NCBI GenBank assembly: GCA_964529325.1
Contig: CAZGWH010000003.1
Span: 14,269 to 78,268 of the forward strand
Source of the DNA: GCA-2689995 sp964529325
GTDB taxonomy: Bacteria; Fidelibacterota; Marinisomatia; SCGC-AAA003-L08; GCA-2689995
Length of the DNA: 64,000 nt
Direction: 5' to 3'
Part shown: piece by piece, positions 1 through 9,173 of the stretch
Numbering within the stretch: the first letter of the stretch is position 1
How the letters are laid out: every line of letters begins with the position of its first letter
Notes under the pieces: model-generated
What the model was told of the DNA's origin: nothing
Database searches by the model: none
The model's input: only the letters and a program-made list of their open reading frames with translations
Made by a program: the position numbers and the translations under genes

Positions 1-2
1 CT

Positions 3-662
3 AAAAATGACATGATTCAGTATTTGGAATATAATATTAATCAAAGTTCCTTACCGAATAAATACATAGTTAAATTATTTGAATATTTTTCTAAAATTAA
101 TATAAAAGGAAAAATTCCACTAATAAAATCGGTTCATTGTATTCGCCAGTTAAAATGGATTCAGAAAAATTATAATCCTAAAATTGTCATAATTACTCGA
201 AAATTACCAAATTTAATTGCAAGTTTTCTAAGATTAAAAATGCCTGATTCATTAAGAGGAATTTCAGCTTCACCTCTATTTAAAAAAAAAGTGGATATAA
301 TATTTGAAAATGACAATAAACAGAATGGTTTTATTTTTCATTCTATGATTATTCAGGCGTGTGAGCTACTCACAACCCTTTTAAGCTATCATAATTTAAA
401 AAATGACTCTGTGCTTATCAATCATGAAAAAGCATGTGAAAACCCCATTTTCCATTATAAAAATCTATTCAATGATTTAAATTTAACATGGAGCAACTCA
501 ATTGAAAAATATATCGAAGGAGAAAATATAAGCGGTGCTGGATTTGTGCCTCAACGGAGGGCTGAAAAAGAACAGATTCGATATAAAGATCAACTTTCAC
601 ATTCTCAATTAAATTTAATAAAAGAATATGCTGAAGTGTATAATCTTGAAAGTTATTTATAA
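3..662 (+). CDS. Sulfotransferase-like protein, 5' truncated
   Basis: The reading frame is open to the left edge of the window, so the N-terminus is missing; the first in-window ATG is at 12. The segment PKIVIITRKLPNLIASFLR has the spacing of the 3'-phosphate-binding strand of PAPS-dependent sulfotransferases (a basic R-x-P after a beta strand, then a conserved Ser). The later LSHSQLNLIKEYAEVYNL resembles the C-terminal helix of bacterial sulfotransferases. The 5'-PSB loop would lie upstream of the window and cannot be checked. It sits 7 nt before a GT4 glycosyltransferase, so modification of a surface polysaccharide is the likely role (inference). It could be a non-sulfotransferase relative; the family call is moderate. 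Confidence 0.55.
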   Translation, partial: KNDMIQYLEYNINQSSLPNKYIVKLFEYFSKINIKGKIPLIKSVHCIRQLKWIQKNYNPKIVIITRKLPNLIASFLRLKMPDSLRGISASPLFKKKVDIIFENDNKQNGFIFHSMIIQACELLTTLLSYHNLKNDSVLINHEKACENPIFHYKNLFNDLNLTWSNSIEKYIEGENISGAGFVPQRRAEKEQIRYKDQLSHSQLNLIKEYAEVYNLESYL

Positions 663-669
663 ACAATAG

Positions 670-1914
670 ATGATAAATACATCTAATTCAAGAAAATCAA
701 TTTTATTTATTACTCCATATTTACCATCTGAATTTTCAGGGCATGCAGGTGCACAACTCATATTTAGAAATATAATTATATTATCTAAAAATTATAATAT
801 TTTTTTAATTTCGTTTATTAATTCGAATGAGTTAATGTATCTTGATATTTTAAAAAAGCATGGAATAAATATTTCATATATTATTTTTAATCGAAATTCA
901 AAAAAACTTTCCACAAATATCATTAATTTTATCAAATATATTCCTGCATTATTACAATCATTTTTACTTTTTAAACCATTTTTTTTAACAAAATATAAAA
1001 ATAATAACTTTAAAAAATTAGTTGATAAAACCATCGCGGTGAATAAAATAGATATCATTCAAATTGAGTATAATATTATGTATCATTATTTACCTCAAAA
1101 TAATAAAATAAAATCACTTCTCATCCTACATGATGTATCCACTAAATTATATGAAAGAAGTTACCAGCAAAATAAAAATATATTTACAAAAGCATTTAGA
1201 TATATAGATTATCTAAGGTGGAAATCGGTAGAATTCAATATAATTAATAAATTTGATAAAGTTATTTCATTAACTAAAGAAGATAAGCACTATATTTATA
1301 ATAAAGTTAATACTTCAATCTCAATCGTTCCACCTCAAATTCAATTTGAAGAATGTGCTGTTAATAATAGAAAAAAAATGAATATAATTTTCATTGGCTC
1401 TTATAATAGAGAGCCTAATATTAACGCTTTAGAAATATTACTTTTTAATATTTTTCCAAAAATTCAAGGTGAATTCCCTGATTTAACTTTAACAATTGTT
1501 GGAAAATATTTACCAACATACTTACTAAAACATATTAATAAGAATGATAATATAATTTATAAGGGATATGTAGAAAACATAAATAATGAAATTTCAAATG
1601 CTCTCCTCATGATTGCACCCATTTTTATAGGTGCAGGATTAAAAATGAAAATTCCACATGTATTATCTTGTGGTGTTCCTGTAATTACAACAACGGTAGG
1701 GGCTGAAGGAATTGAAATAAATGAAAGTGATGGGATGTGGATTGAAAATGATATATTGAAAATAATATCATTAGCTATTAATTTATTGAAAGATAAAAAC
1801 AGTCTAATTCAAAAAGGTATCTTGGGGAAAGAAAAAGTAAATGAATTATTTTCATCTAAAGTAATTAATGAAAAATTAATTTCAATATATGACGAATTAT
1901 TTAATATTTCATGA
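670..1914 (+). CDS. GT4-family glycosyltransferase
   Basis: A 414-residue GT-B glycosyltransferase. The N-terminal domain opens with ILFITPYLPSEFSGHAG, the usual strand and glycine-rich acceptor loop. The C-terminal domain has IIFIGSYNREPN, IVGKYLP and IYKGYV, then IAPIFIGAGLKMKI, LSCGVPVITT and VGAEGI, which form the nucleotide-sugar binding motif of GT4 retaining enzymes. It is expected to act in the cytoplasm on a lipid-linked glycan. Its stop overlaps the start of the following flippase gene (ATGA at 1911-1914), so translation is probably coupled. The donor and acceptor sugars cannot be told from sequence. Confidence 0.87.
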   Translation: MINTSNSRKSILFITPYLPSEFSGHAGAQLIFRNIIILSKNYNIFLISFINSNELMYLDILKKHGINISYIIFNRNSKKLSTNIINFIKYIPALLQSFLLFKPFFLTKYKNNNFKKLVDKTIAVNKIDIIQIEYNIMYHYLPQNNKIKSLLILHDVSTKLYERSYQQNKNIFTKAFRYIDYLRWKSVEFNIINKFDKVISLTKEDKHYIYNKVNTSISIVPPQIQFEECAVNNRKKMNIIFIGSYNREPNINALEILLFNIFPKIQGEFPDLTLTIVGKYLPTYLLKHINKNDNIIYKGYVENINNEISNALLMIAPIFIGAGLKMKIPHVLSCGVPVITTTVGAEGIEINESDGMWIENDILKIISLAINLLKDKNSLIQKGILGKEKVNELFSSKVINEKLISIYDELFNIS

Positions 1915-3413
1915 AAAATTCAACAAAAATAGCAAAAGAAGCAGGAATAAATATTGCAGGTGAAATGTATGGAGGGATTGTTCGATTTACATTTATTGGT
2001 ATTCTTGCTCGTTTAGTTGGACCTGAATTTTTAGGGATTTATTCTATTGGGAATGCAATTACGCGTATTTTTGCTGTATTAGGTATTGCAGGATTAGATA
2101 AAGGAATATTACGATATGTAAGCTATAATCGAGGTGAAAATGAAAAAATAATAATTAAAAAATGGATTAATGTAGCTCTTAAATATGCACTATTATTTGG
2201 ATTTATTGTATTCATTCTACAATTTGTCTTATCATCAAAAATTACTCTTTTATTTTATAATGGAAATATTGATATAAAAAATATAATCCAATTATTTGCG
2301 TTCATTTTACCTTTTTCAATATTAAGTGGAATTGCTGCTCATAGTACTCAAGGATTTAAAATTTTAAAATATAAGGTAATAACAATTCAAGTTATTCAAC
2401 CAACAGCATTACTAATTATCCTTTTTACATTATATTATTTTAATTATACTTTATTTGATCAAATAACATATCCTTTAATTATTGCAGAAATTATTGGGTT
2501 TACCCTAATGTTTATTTTTTTACAACGCATAATGGTAATAAAACCAAAAGATGTAATAAATCAATCGTTAGATAGTGAAATTATTAAATTCTCATTTCCG
2601 CTTATGTTAGTCGGATTATTAGGAATGATGATGCATTGGATTGATATTTTAATGTTAGGGTATTATTTAAATCCAGAAGAAGTAGGTATTTATCAGCCTG
2701 CCGTACGAACAACAGGAATTATTCGATTATTTTTAGTATCTTTTACAGGTATATTCACTCCGATGATGTCAGAGCTAATTGCCAATAATTTAATAAAAGA
2801 AATGAAAAATATTTATCAATTAACGGCAAGATGGATGCTTACTCTCTCATTGCCATTTTTTGTAATAGCTCTCACTCGTTCCGAGCAAATTATGAATTTA
2901 TTTGGAAATCAATTTATTATAGGAGCAAATATTATTGTTATTTTAATGGTTGGGATGCTTTTTCAAGCAATTGGAAATCCCGCGGGTTCTACTTTGGTTA
3001 TGGCAGGTAAAACAAAATTAGTTCTTTTCAATACTATTTTTGTTGCTTTTTTAAATATTTGTATCAATATTTATTTAATTCCAAAACTAGGTTTAATTGG
3101 AGCAGCATGGGGGACAGCTATATCTTTAATTATTCTTTGTATTGTACGAATTATACAAATTTGGATATATTATAAAATACAACCATTTGGTTTTAATATA
3201 TTAAAAGCTATCTTAAGTGGGATTATTTTATATGTAATGTCAATATTTTTATCTACATATTTAAATCAAATCAATTATTTCTTAAATTTATGTATAACAT
3301 TTAGCATATTAATTATTATTTATATGCTTTTATTATTTATATTTAAATTAGAAAGAGAAGATATAGAAGTGATTGATTCAATAAAATTAAAATTTAAAGG
3401 TTTACAAAGTTAA
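1911..3413 (+). CDS. Wzx-type polysaccharide flippase (MOP superfamily)
   Basis: A 500-residue polytopic membrane protein with about 12-14 hydrophobic segments and the N-terminal pattern of the polysaccharide biosynthesis/MATE-like family (an amphipathic start, GIVRFTFIGILARLVGPEFLG, then IYSIGNAI). The LIPKLGLIGAAWGTAISL stretch late in the protein is also typical. The family flips lipid-linked oligosaccharides across the inner membrane. It overlaps the GT4 gene by 4 nt and the YfhO-like gene by 1 nt (TAATG at 3411-3415), so the three form one transcription unit. A second, unrelated copy lies at 48962-50194. Confidence 0.88.
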   Translation: MKNSTKIAKEAGINIAGEMYGGIVRFTFIGILARLVGPEFLGIYSIGNAITRIFAVLGIAGLDKGILRYVSYNRGENEKIIIKKWINVALKYALLFGFIVFILQFVLSSKITLLFYNGNIDIKNIIQLFAFILPFSILSGIAAHSTQGFKILKYKVITIQVIQPTALLIILFTLYYFNYTLFDQITYPLIIAEIIGFTLMFIFLQRIMVIKPKDVINQSLDSEIIKFSFPLMLVGLLGMMMHWIDILMLGYYLNPEEVGIYQPAVRTTGIIRLFLVSFTGIFTPMMSELIANNLIKEMKNIYQLTARWMLTLSLPFFVIALTRSEQIMNLFGNQFIIGANIIVILMVGMLFQAIGNPAGSTLVMAGKTKLVLFNTIFVAFLNICINIYLIPKLGLIGAAWGTAISLIILCIVRIIQIWIYYKIQPFGFNILKAILSGIILYVMSIFLSTYLNQINYFLNLCITFSILIIIYMLLLFIFKLEREDIEVIDSIKLKFKGLQS

Positions 3414-5728
3414 TGTCGAATTATCAAAAAATTATTATATTTATTGCAATCATGCTTTTTTCTCTCATATTTACTTTTAAAGATGTAATTAGTGGAAATA
3501 ATGTATTCGCAACTCCAGACTCACAATCTGCATCATCTGTAGGAAAAGGAATGGAAACATACAAAGCTGAAAATGGAGAATACCCAAAATGGAATCCTTG
3601 GATATTTTCTGGAGTTCCATCTACTCATTCACTACAACATGTATCTCGATTCTATCCACCAAATTTTATTTTAAAACACCTAAACCAAATAGGAATGCCT
3701 GGATTTATAAATTATTTATTACATTTTATATTTGCAGGTTTTGGATGTTTCTTAATATTATATAATCGGAAAATAAATTATTGGGCTTCAGTTTATTCAG
3801 GGTTATCATTTGCTCTCATGCCATATTTAATCACTATGATTGTTCATGGACATGGTTCTCAAATGATGACTTCTGCTTATATTCCATGGATTTTTTATGC
3901 ATTAGATCGACTTAGAGAAAATATCAATATTAAAAATACCTCAATTCTATCCATATTAATTGGATTCCAATTATTAAGAGGTCATGTTCAAATTGCTTAC
4001 TTTACCTGGCTGATTATCGGTGTTTATATTTTATTTTACTTTATTACAGGATTATTAAATAAAAATCAAAAAGTATCATCTGATTTTTATTTTTACTCAT
4101 TCATAGCGTTAATGATCGGTTTTGGTACTGCTGTTCAATTATATTACCCTGCCCATTCTTATTCTAGTTTTTCCATTAGAGGGGGTAGCGGGGGAGGTAC
4201 TGGCTTTGACTATGCAACTGCATGGTCATTCAGTTTAGGAGAAATGTTAACCTTTTTTAATCCTAATTATTACGGTTTTGGAAGTGCTACTTATTGGGGG
4301 AATATGCCTTTCACAGATTATCCTAACTATATGGGAATACTAACAATTACATTTATGCTTATTGCAATATTTAATATTCGAAATACAAAAATAGGAATAC
4401 TATTTTTTATTTGGTCTGCATCTCTATTATTATCATTTGGACACAATACACCAATTTATAAATTATTTTATAATTACTTCCCATTTTTCAATAAATTTAG
4501 AGTTCCTGCAATGTTTTTAATTCTTTTGCAGTTTAGTACTGTAATATTAGCAGGGTTAGGTTTAGATTATTTATTGAAAAATGTATCAAAATGGAAAAAC
4601 TATTTAAAATATATTTCCATCCCAATTTTAATTATAATTATTTCATTTTTTACAAAAAATTCCTTCTTATCTAGTTCAGAGAAGTCTCATAATATATTAG
4701 ATAAAATTAGATTAGAAATGATTAATGATGGAGCATTAAATGTATTAGGTATATTTTTAATTGCTTTAATTTTATTTTTCTTATTCTATAAAAAATTAAT
4801 AAATGAAAAATTAATAGGAATTGGAATTTTAACTCTATTAATTATTGATTTATATCCTATAAACAATGAAATTATTCATCCAAGTCAAAAATTTACTCAG
4901 TCTCAATTAATGATGTCTTCGAGAAATTATAAAAAATTACAAAAAAATGATGATATTATTAATTATTTACAAAATGATAAATCTAATTTTAGAATTCTTC
5001 CATTACCCCCATTGCTAAACGATAATCGGTGGGCTGGATTTCAAATTGAAAATGTAGGGGGATACCATCCTGCAAAATTGCAAAATTATCAAAAAATGAT
5101 GACAGATGTAGGTTTTAATTCACCTGGTTTTCTACACATGTTAAATGTAAAATATTTAATCAGCTTAAGTCCATTAAATCATCCTATGTTTACAGAGGTA
5201 TTCATTGGAAAGTTAAATCATCAAGGAAATTTAAAAAATACATTTATATATTTAAATAAAATGAGTACAAATAATATTATATTCCCTCACTTTATTGATA
5301 AATATACAACACATACTGAACTGATAAATAATTTGAAAAAACCAACATATTCACCAATAAATACAGTATATATTAATAATAGTGATGATATAATTAATGG
5401 TGAAAATGGAATTGGTATATTACAGGAATATTCAAAAAGTGCAGATTTAATCTCAGCTACTATAAATATGGATAATGCAGGTCTAATTGTATTTAGTGAA
5501 ATTTATTATCCAAATGGGTGGGAGTGCTCTGTAAATAATAAAATAGTAGATATTATTGAAGTTAATGGATTATTAAGAGGAATTTATTTAGATAAAGGAA
5601 TAAATAAAATTACAATGATATTTAAGCCAAATGATTTAAAAATGAGTAGAATTATTTCATTATGTTCATTTTTCATAATAGGGCTTGGGTTTTTCTTTGG
5701 CTTAATTAAATCTAAAAAATATGATTAA
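3413..5728 (+). CDS. YfhO-family membrane protein (GT-C-like)
   Basis: A 771-residue protein with many transmembrane segments and a large soluble C-terminal part. Family signs are the N-terminal periplasmic loop with WNPWIFSGVPSTHSL, the VGGYHPAKLQNYQKMM segment near residue 550, the LNVKYLIS element and a late PNGWECSVNNK beta domain followed by a final membrane helix. YfhO proteins resemble GT-C glycosyltransferases. In Gram-positive bacteria they are tied to glycosylation of lipoteichoic acid. The substrate here is unknown, but the upstream sulfotransferase-like, GT4 and flippase genes suggest glycan decoration at the periplasmic face. Its last 8 nt overlap the histidine kinase gene. Confidence 0.8.
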   Translation: MSNYQKIIIFIAIMLFSLIFTFKDVISGNNVFATPDSQSASSVGKGMETYKAENGEYPKWNPWIFSGVPSTHSLQHVSRFYPPNFILKHLNQIGMPGFINYLLHFIFAGFGCFLILYNRKINYWASVYSGLSFALMPYLITMIVHGHGSQMMTSAYIPWIFYALDRLRENINIKNTSILSILIGFQLLRGHVQIAYFTWLIIGVYILFYFITGLLNKNQKVSSDFYFYSFIALMIGFGTAVQLYYPAHSYSSFSIRGGSGGGTGFDYATAWSFSLGEMLTFFNPNYYGFGSATYWGNMPFTDYPNYMGILTITFMLIAIFNIRNTKIGILFFIWSASLLLSFGHNTPIYKLFYNYFPFFNKFRVPAMFLILLQFSTVILAGLGLDYLLKNVSKWKNYLKYISIPILIIIISFFTKNSFLSSSEKSHNILDKIRLEMINDGALNVLGIFLIALILFFLFYKKLINEKLIGIGILTLLIIDLYPINNEIIHPSQKFTQSQLMMSSRNYKKLQKNDDIINYLQNDKSNFRILPLPPLLNDNRWAGFQIENVGGYHPAKLQNYQKMMTDVGFNSPGFLHMLNVKYLISLSPLNHPMFTEVFIGKLNHQGNLKNTFIYLNKMSTNNIIFPHFIDKYTTHTELINNLKKPTYSPINTVYINNSDDIINGENGIGILQEYSKSADLISATINMDNAGLIVFSEIYYPNGWECSVNNKIVDIIEVNGLLRGIYLDKGINKITMIFKPNDLKMSRIISLCSFFIIGLGFFFGLIKSKKYD

Positions 5729-6878
5729 AGAAAATTATAAAATACTCATAGCCTTCTTAGGTTTAATTATTATATTAATTACATTTAGTTTAAACCATTA
5801 TCTCATTTCTGAAATTAGAAATGATGCGAGAACTCAAATTGAACAAATTACAAAAATTTATTCCGAAAAAGTAAATTCAAGCAATGTTGAAGAATTAACT
5901 GTGATTTTAGAAGTATTACTACCTTCAATTACTTTTCCATTAATTATTACGACAAATGATGAAATTTATGCAGTACGAAATATTAATATCAATACTCCTC
6001 CAAATACACCCGTTTATAAAAAACAAGTTACAAAAATTATTAAAAGAATGGACTCTTATTTTACTCCAATTCCAATAAAATGGAACTCTAATTCTTTTAG
6101 CTTGATTCATTTTGGTGATCCCGACCTAATTCAAAAAATCCAATGGATACCGTATATTCAAATAGGAATGTTAGCTATATTTATTTCTTTAATTTTATTT
6201 TCGTTACATTTAATAGGTGACCATGAAAAAGACAAACTATGGGTTGGGATGACACGGGAGACAGCACATCAGTTAGGAACTCCAATCTCATCATTATTAG
6301 GATGGATTGATTTATTGAAAGATGAAAAAATAGATTCTAAAATAATTAATTCAATGAATTTAGATATTCAAAGACTCAAAGAAATAGCAGATAGATTTTA
6401 TAAAATAGGCTCTAAGCCTAAATTTGTTGAAATTGATTTAATGGATCTATCGAATGAAATTTGCGAATATATAAAAAATAGAATTCCTTCAAAAACAGAA
6501 ATAAAATTAAATGTAGTAGGTGATCATGTCCATATTATGGGTGCTAAAACATTAATTGGATGGGCTATCGAAAATTTATTAAAAAACTCCATTGATGCCT
6601 GTAAAGATAAAAAAGGTGATATTAAAATTAATTTAAGTATAGAAAACCATATTGCAATACTAGATGTAATTGATAATGGTATGGGTATAAAAAAATCAGA
6701 GTGGAATAATATTTTTTCTGCTGGATTTAGTAATAAAAATAAAGGATGGGGTTTAGGATTAAGTTTAACAAAGAGAATTATAGAAAATATTCATCTGGGC
6801 AAAATAGGAGTTCTAAAATCTCAAGATGGCGAAACTATAATTAGACTAAACCTACCATTAAATAATTTAATAAAATAA
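5721..6878 (+). CDS. Membrane sensor histidine kinase
   Basis: 385 residues. One membrane helix near residues 8-27, an extracytoplasmic segment of roughly 115 residues, a second helix near 147-165, then the kinase. The phosphoacceptor region reads TRETAHQLGTPISSLLGW with His183. The ATP-binding domain has an N box (ENLLKNSIDA, Asn285/Asn289), G1 (DNGMG, 318-322) and G2 (GWGLGLSL, 342-349). The wording of the H box is typical of FCB-group kinases. No response regulator lies next to it, so it is an orphan kinase and its signal and target are unknown. Its start overlaps the end of the YfhO-like gene. Confidence 0.88.
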   Translation: MIKENYKILIAFLGLIIILITFSLNHYLISEIRNDARTQIEQITKIYSEKVNSSNVEELTVILEVLLPSITFPLIITTNDEIYAVRNININTPPNTPVYKKQVTKIIKRMDSYFTPIPIKWNSNSFSLIHFGDPDLIQKIQWIPYIQIGMLAIFISLILFSLHLIGDHEKDKLWVGMTRETAHQLGTPISSLLGWIDLLKDEKIDSKIINSMNLDIQRLKEIADRFYKIGSKPKFVEIDLMDLSNEICEYIKNRIPSKTEIKLNVVGDHVHIMGAKTLIGWAIENLLKNSIDACKDKKGDIKINLSIENHIAILDVIDNGMGIKKSEWNNIFSAGFSNKNKGWGLGLSLTKRIIENIHLGKIGVLKSQDGETIIRLNLPLNNLIK

Positions 6879-6883
6879 TATCT

Positions 6884-7519
6884 ATGACAAATATTGAATA
6901 TCTATTATTATGTTTTTCAACTTTATTCAGTTTGGTTAATCCATTGGGATTTCTACCTATTTTTCTCGCACTAACTGATAAATACGATAAACCTCAACGA
7001 ATTATCGTACTGAAAAATGGAATTATTACGGCAATGTTTACATTGATAATCTTTTCAATTCTCGGTACTGCAATATTTACTTTTTTCGGAATTACAATTG
7101 AAGCATTTCAAATAATGGGTGGAATTATTTTCTTTAAAACAGGTCAACGGATGCTCGAAGGGAATATTGGAAAAACAAGAACTTCCCCCGTAGAAGAGGA
7201 GGAAAGCATAGAGAAAGATAATATTGGCATTAGTCCACTTGGAATACCGATTATTGCTGGCCCAGGTGCTATAACAGCTACGATGGTATTAACAGGAAAA
7301 ACAGGGAGTTATGAACATCTATTTATTTTAATATCATCCATTATTTTCGTTTTAATTGTAACTTACCTAACTTTTTTATGGGGAGAGACATTAATTAATA
7401 AATTAGGGCAAACTGGATCGAAAATTATACAAAGGATAATGGGGTTATTATTAATGGTAATTGCTATTCAATTTATTATTACTGGCTCTGAAACTGTATT
7501 ATATCGCATTATACATTAA
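6884..7519 (+). CDS. MarC family (UPF0056) integral membrane protein
   Basis: 211 residues with six hydrophobic segments. The family hallmark NPLGFLPIFLALT sits in the first segment and the second repeat-like element IPIIAGPGAITATMVL in the middle, separated by a charged, Glu-rich cytoplasmic loop (VEEEESIEKDN). MarC proteins are inner-membrane proteins without a settled transport substrate; the old link to multiple antibiotic resistance has not held up. It starts 5 nt after the histidine kinase stop and its own stop overlaps a possible ATT start of the next gene. Confidence 0.9.
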   Translation: MTNIEYLLLCFSTLFSLVNPLGFLPIFLALTDKYDKPQRIIVLKNGIITAMFTLIIFSILGTAIFTFFGITIEAFQIMGGIIFFKTGQRMLEGNIGKTRTSPVEEEESIEKDNIGISPLGIPIIAGPGAITATMVLTGKTGSYEHLFILISSIIFVLIVTYLTFLWGETLINKLGQTGSKIIQRIMGLLLMVIAIQFIITGSETVLYRIIH

Positions 7520-8285
7520 TAAATATTTGAGAACTTTATTTTATTTTTATTTTCTAATATCTTGTAGTTGTTATAATGATAATTATAATAATTCATCGTT
7601 TGAAATTATTAGGGGGAGACTTCCAATATTAATAACAATTCCACACGATGGAAATAAAATTTTAAATTATGTACCAATTCGAAAAGATACCTATTTAGAT
7701 TTTAATAATAAAAATGACCTTCATACTAGAACAATAGGATTAGATATTGCGGATGAACTTTACTCCCTTACAGGTAAATTACCAACGATTATAATAAATA
7801 ATATTCATCGTAAGTATGTTGATTTAAATAGAGATTCAAAGTTAGCATATAGTAGTACAAGAACCAAAATAATATATAATAACTATCATAAACTCATTTA
7901 TGAAGAAATAAAAAGTAAATTGAAAAATAATAAATCAGTTCTATTATTAGACTTACATGGGTTTTCTTGCGATACAATAGATGTTTCGCTTAGTACTCGT
8001 AATCATAAAACATTATATAATGAAAATGAATTTGATTTGATTTTCAAATCATCTTCTGGAATTTATAAAACTTTACTATATAATAATTATATAACTAAAA
8101 TTAATAATCCATTTTATGGTGGATATACAATAAAAGATATAACGACAAAGTTTAATGAAAATTTATCAGCAATGCAAATTGAACTTGGAAATAAAATTAG
8201 ATATAATAAAAATGAAGGAGATAGGTTTGTAAAATTAATTTCTGAAAGTTTAATTTACTATTTGGAGGAAAAAGGTTATAATTGA
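7515..8285 (+). CDS. N-formylglutamate amidohydrolase-like lipoprotein
   Basis: The body matches the N-formylglutamate amidohydrolase family, a zinc-hydrolase fold: LITIPHDG near the start, HTRTIGLDIADEL, NIHRKYVDLNRD and LLLDLHGF. The family cleaves N-formylglutamate or related formyl/acyl amides; the substrate here is unknown. The N-terminus INKYLRTLFYFYFLISC-SC looks like a short lipoprotein signal with lipobox LISC, so the protein is probably membrane anchored outside the cytoplasm, which is unusual for this family. The start is uncertain. ATG 7461 would overlap marC by 59 nt and give a poor signal. ATT 7515 overlaps the marC stop (ATTAA) and gives I/M-N-K-Y-L-R. TTG 7527 gives M-R-T-L-F. 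I show the ATT start. Confidence 0.68.
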   Translation: MNKYLRTLFYFYFLISCSCYNDNYNNSSFEIIRGRLPILITIPHDGNKILNYVPIRKDTYLDFNNKNDLHTRTIGLDIADELYSLTGKLPTIIINNIHRKYVDLNRDSKLAYSSTRTKIIYNNYHKLIYEEIKSKLKNNKSVLLLDLHGFSCDTIDVSLSTRNHKTLYNENEFDLIFKSSSGIYKTLLYNNYITKINNPFYGGYTIKDITTKFNENLSAMQIELGNKIRYNKNEGDRFVKLISESLIYYLEEKGYN

Positions 8286-8306
8286 TTTATAGAAACACAT
8301 ACAACT

Positions 8307-9173
8307 TTACTTAATATATATTATCGGCATAACATTGGATGGTTCGCCAATCACTGATAGCTGTACAAAATATTTCCCACTTTGCAGGTTCATAGGTTTT
8401 ATTTGTAGATTTTGGTTTCCTGTTTGTGAAAAAAAATTAAATTGCTCTAATAATTGACCCTTTAAATTAAATATATTAACAACAACATTTCCGCTACTCG
8501 GATTAAAATAATTAATGTTAAAATCTGGATTAAATGGATTGGGATAAATTTTATTTATTATAAAACTTTTATTTAATATATTATTATCCATATTCTTCAA
8601 ACTAATGCATTCACCAATTTTTAATTTAATTTCCATAGGAGGATTTACAAATTGCGTAAACCAAAAAGTTAAAGTATCTTCTATTGTAATATTATAATTA
8701 GTATAATTATGTTCGATAATATAATTACAATCAGCCCAAATATCATCATTAATTAAATAGAATGATACTTTTCCTGGGATTTCTGCATTAAACTCCATAT
8801 TCCATTCTTGATAATTATATTCCAAAAAAATATCATCTTTATTACGAATATCTTGCGTGAACTTAGTTGCTCCAAAATTATTATCCCAACAATCACCTGC
8901 ACCTATATCATAATGCGGAAAAGCCAATCTACACCATCGTTGTATTTCAACAGGAGGCTCTATAACATCAAATTCAGTATCATAACAATCTGATGCAATA
9001 TCAGAAAATCCTGCAAAATTAAAAGAATCATAAGTAAAAAAAGATGAATCAATTAAAGTAGGACTTATCCAGCTCATATTCATTTCATATTTTGCAATAA
9101 TTTGTACTTTTGATGTATGTTGTGATAGTGTAATTGAAATAAATAAGATATATATAATATATTTAATATTCAT
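8307..9173 (-). CDS. Secreted protein with Por/T9SS type A sorting domain
   Basis: 288 residues. An N-terminal signal peptide (about 18 residues, ending near TLSQH) is followed by a domain of unknown function with several cysteines (DCYD, WCRLAFP, GDCWDN, DCNY, GECI). The last about 80 residues are a Por secretion-system C-terminal sorting domain: IYPNPFNPDFNINYF, then VNIFNLKGQLLEQ and SGKYFVQL. Proteins with this tail are exported across the outer membrane by the type IX system and the tail is removed at the surface. The gene is last in the acyl-CoA operon; its start overlaps the crotonase stop by 4 nt (ATGA). No link between its function and acyl-CoA metabolism is visible. Confidence 0.85.
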   Translation of the reverse strand: MNIKYIIYILFISITLSQHTSKVQIIAKYEMNMSWISPTLIDSSFFTYDSFNFAGFSDIASDCYDTEFDVIEPPVEIQRWCRLAFPHYDIGAGDCWDNNFGATKFTQDIRNKDDIFLEYNYQEWNMEFNAEIPGKVSFYLINDDIWADCNYIIEHNYTNYNITIEDTLTFWFTQFVNPPMEIKLKIGECISLKNMDNNILNKSFIINKIYPNPFNPDFNINYFNPSSGNVVVNIFNLKGQLLEQFNFFSQTGNQNLQIKPMNLQSGKYFVQLSVIGEPSNVMPIIYIK

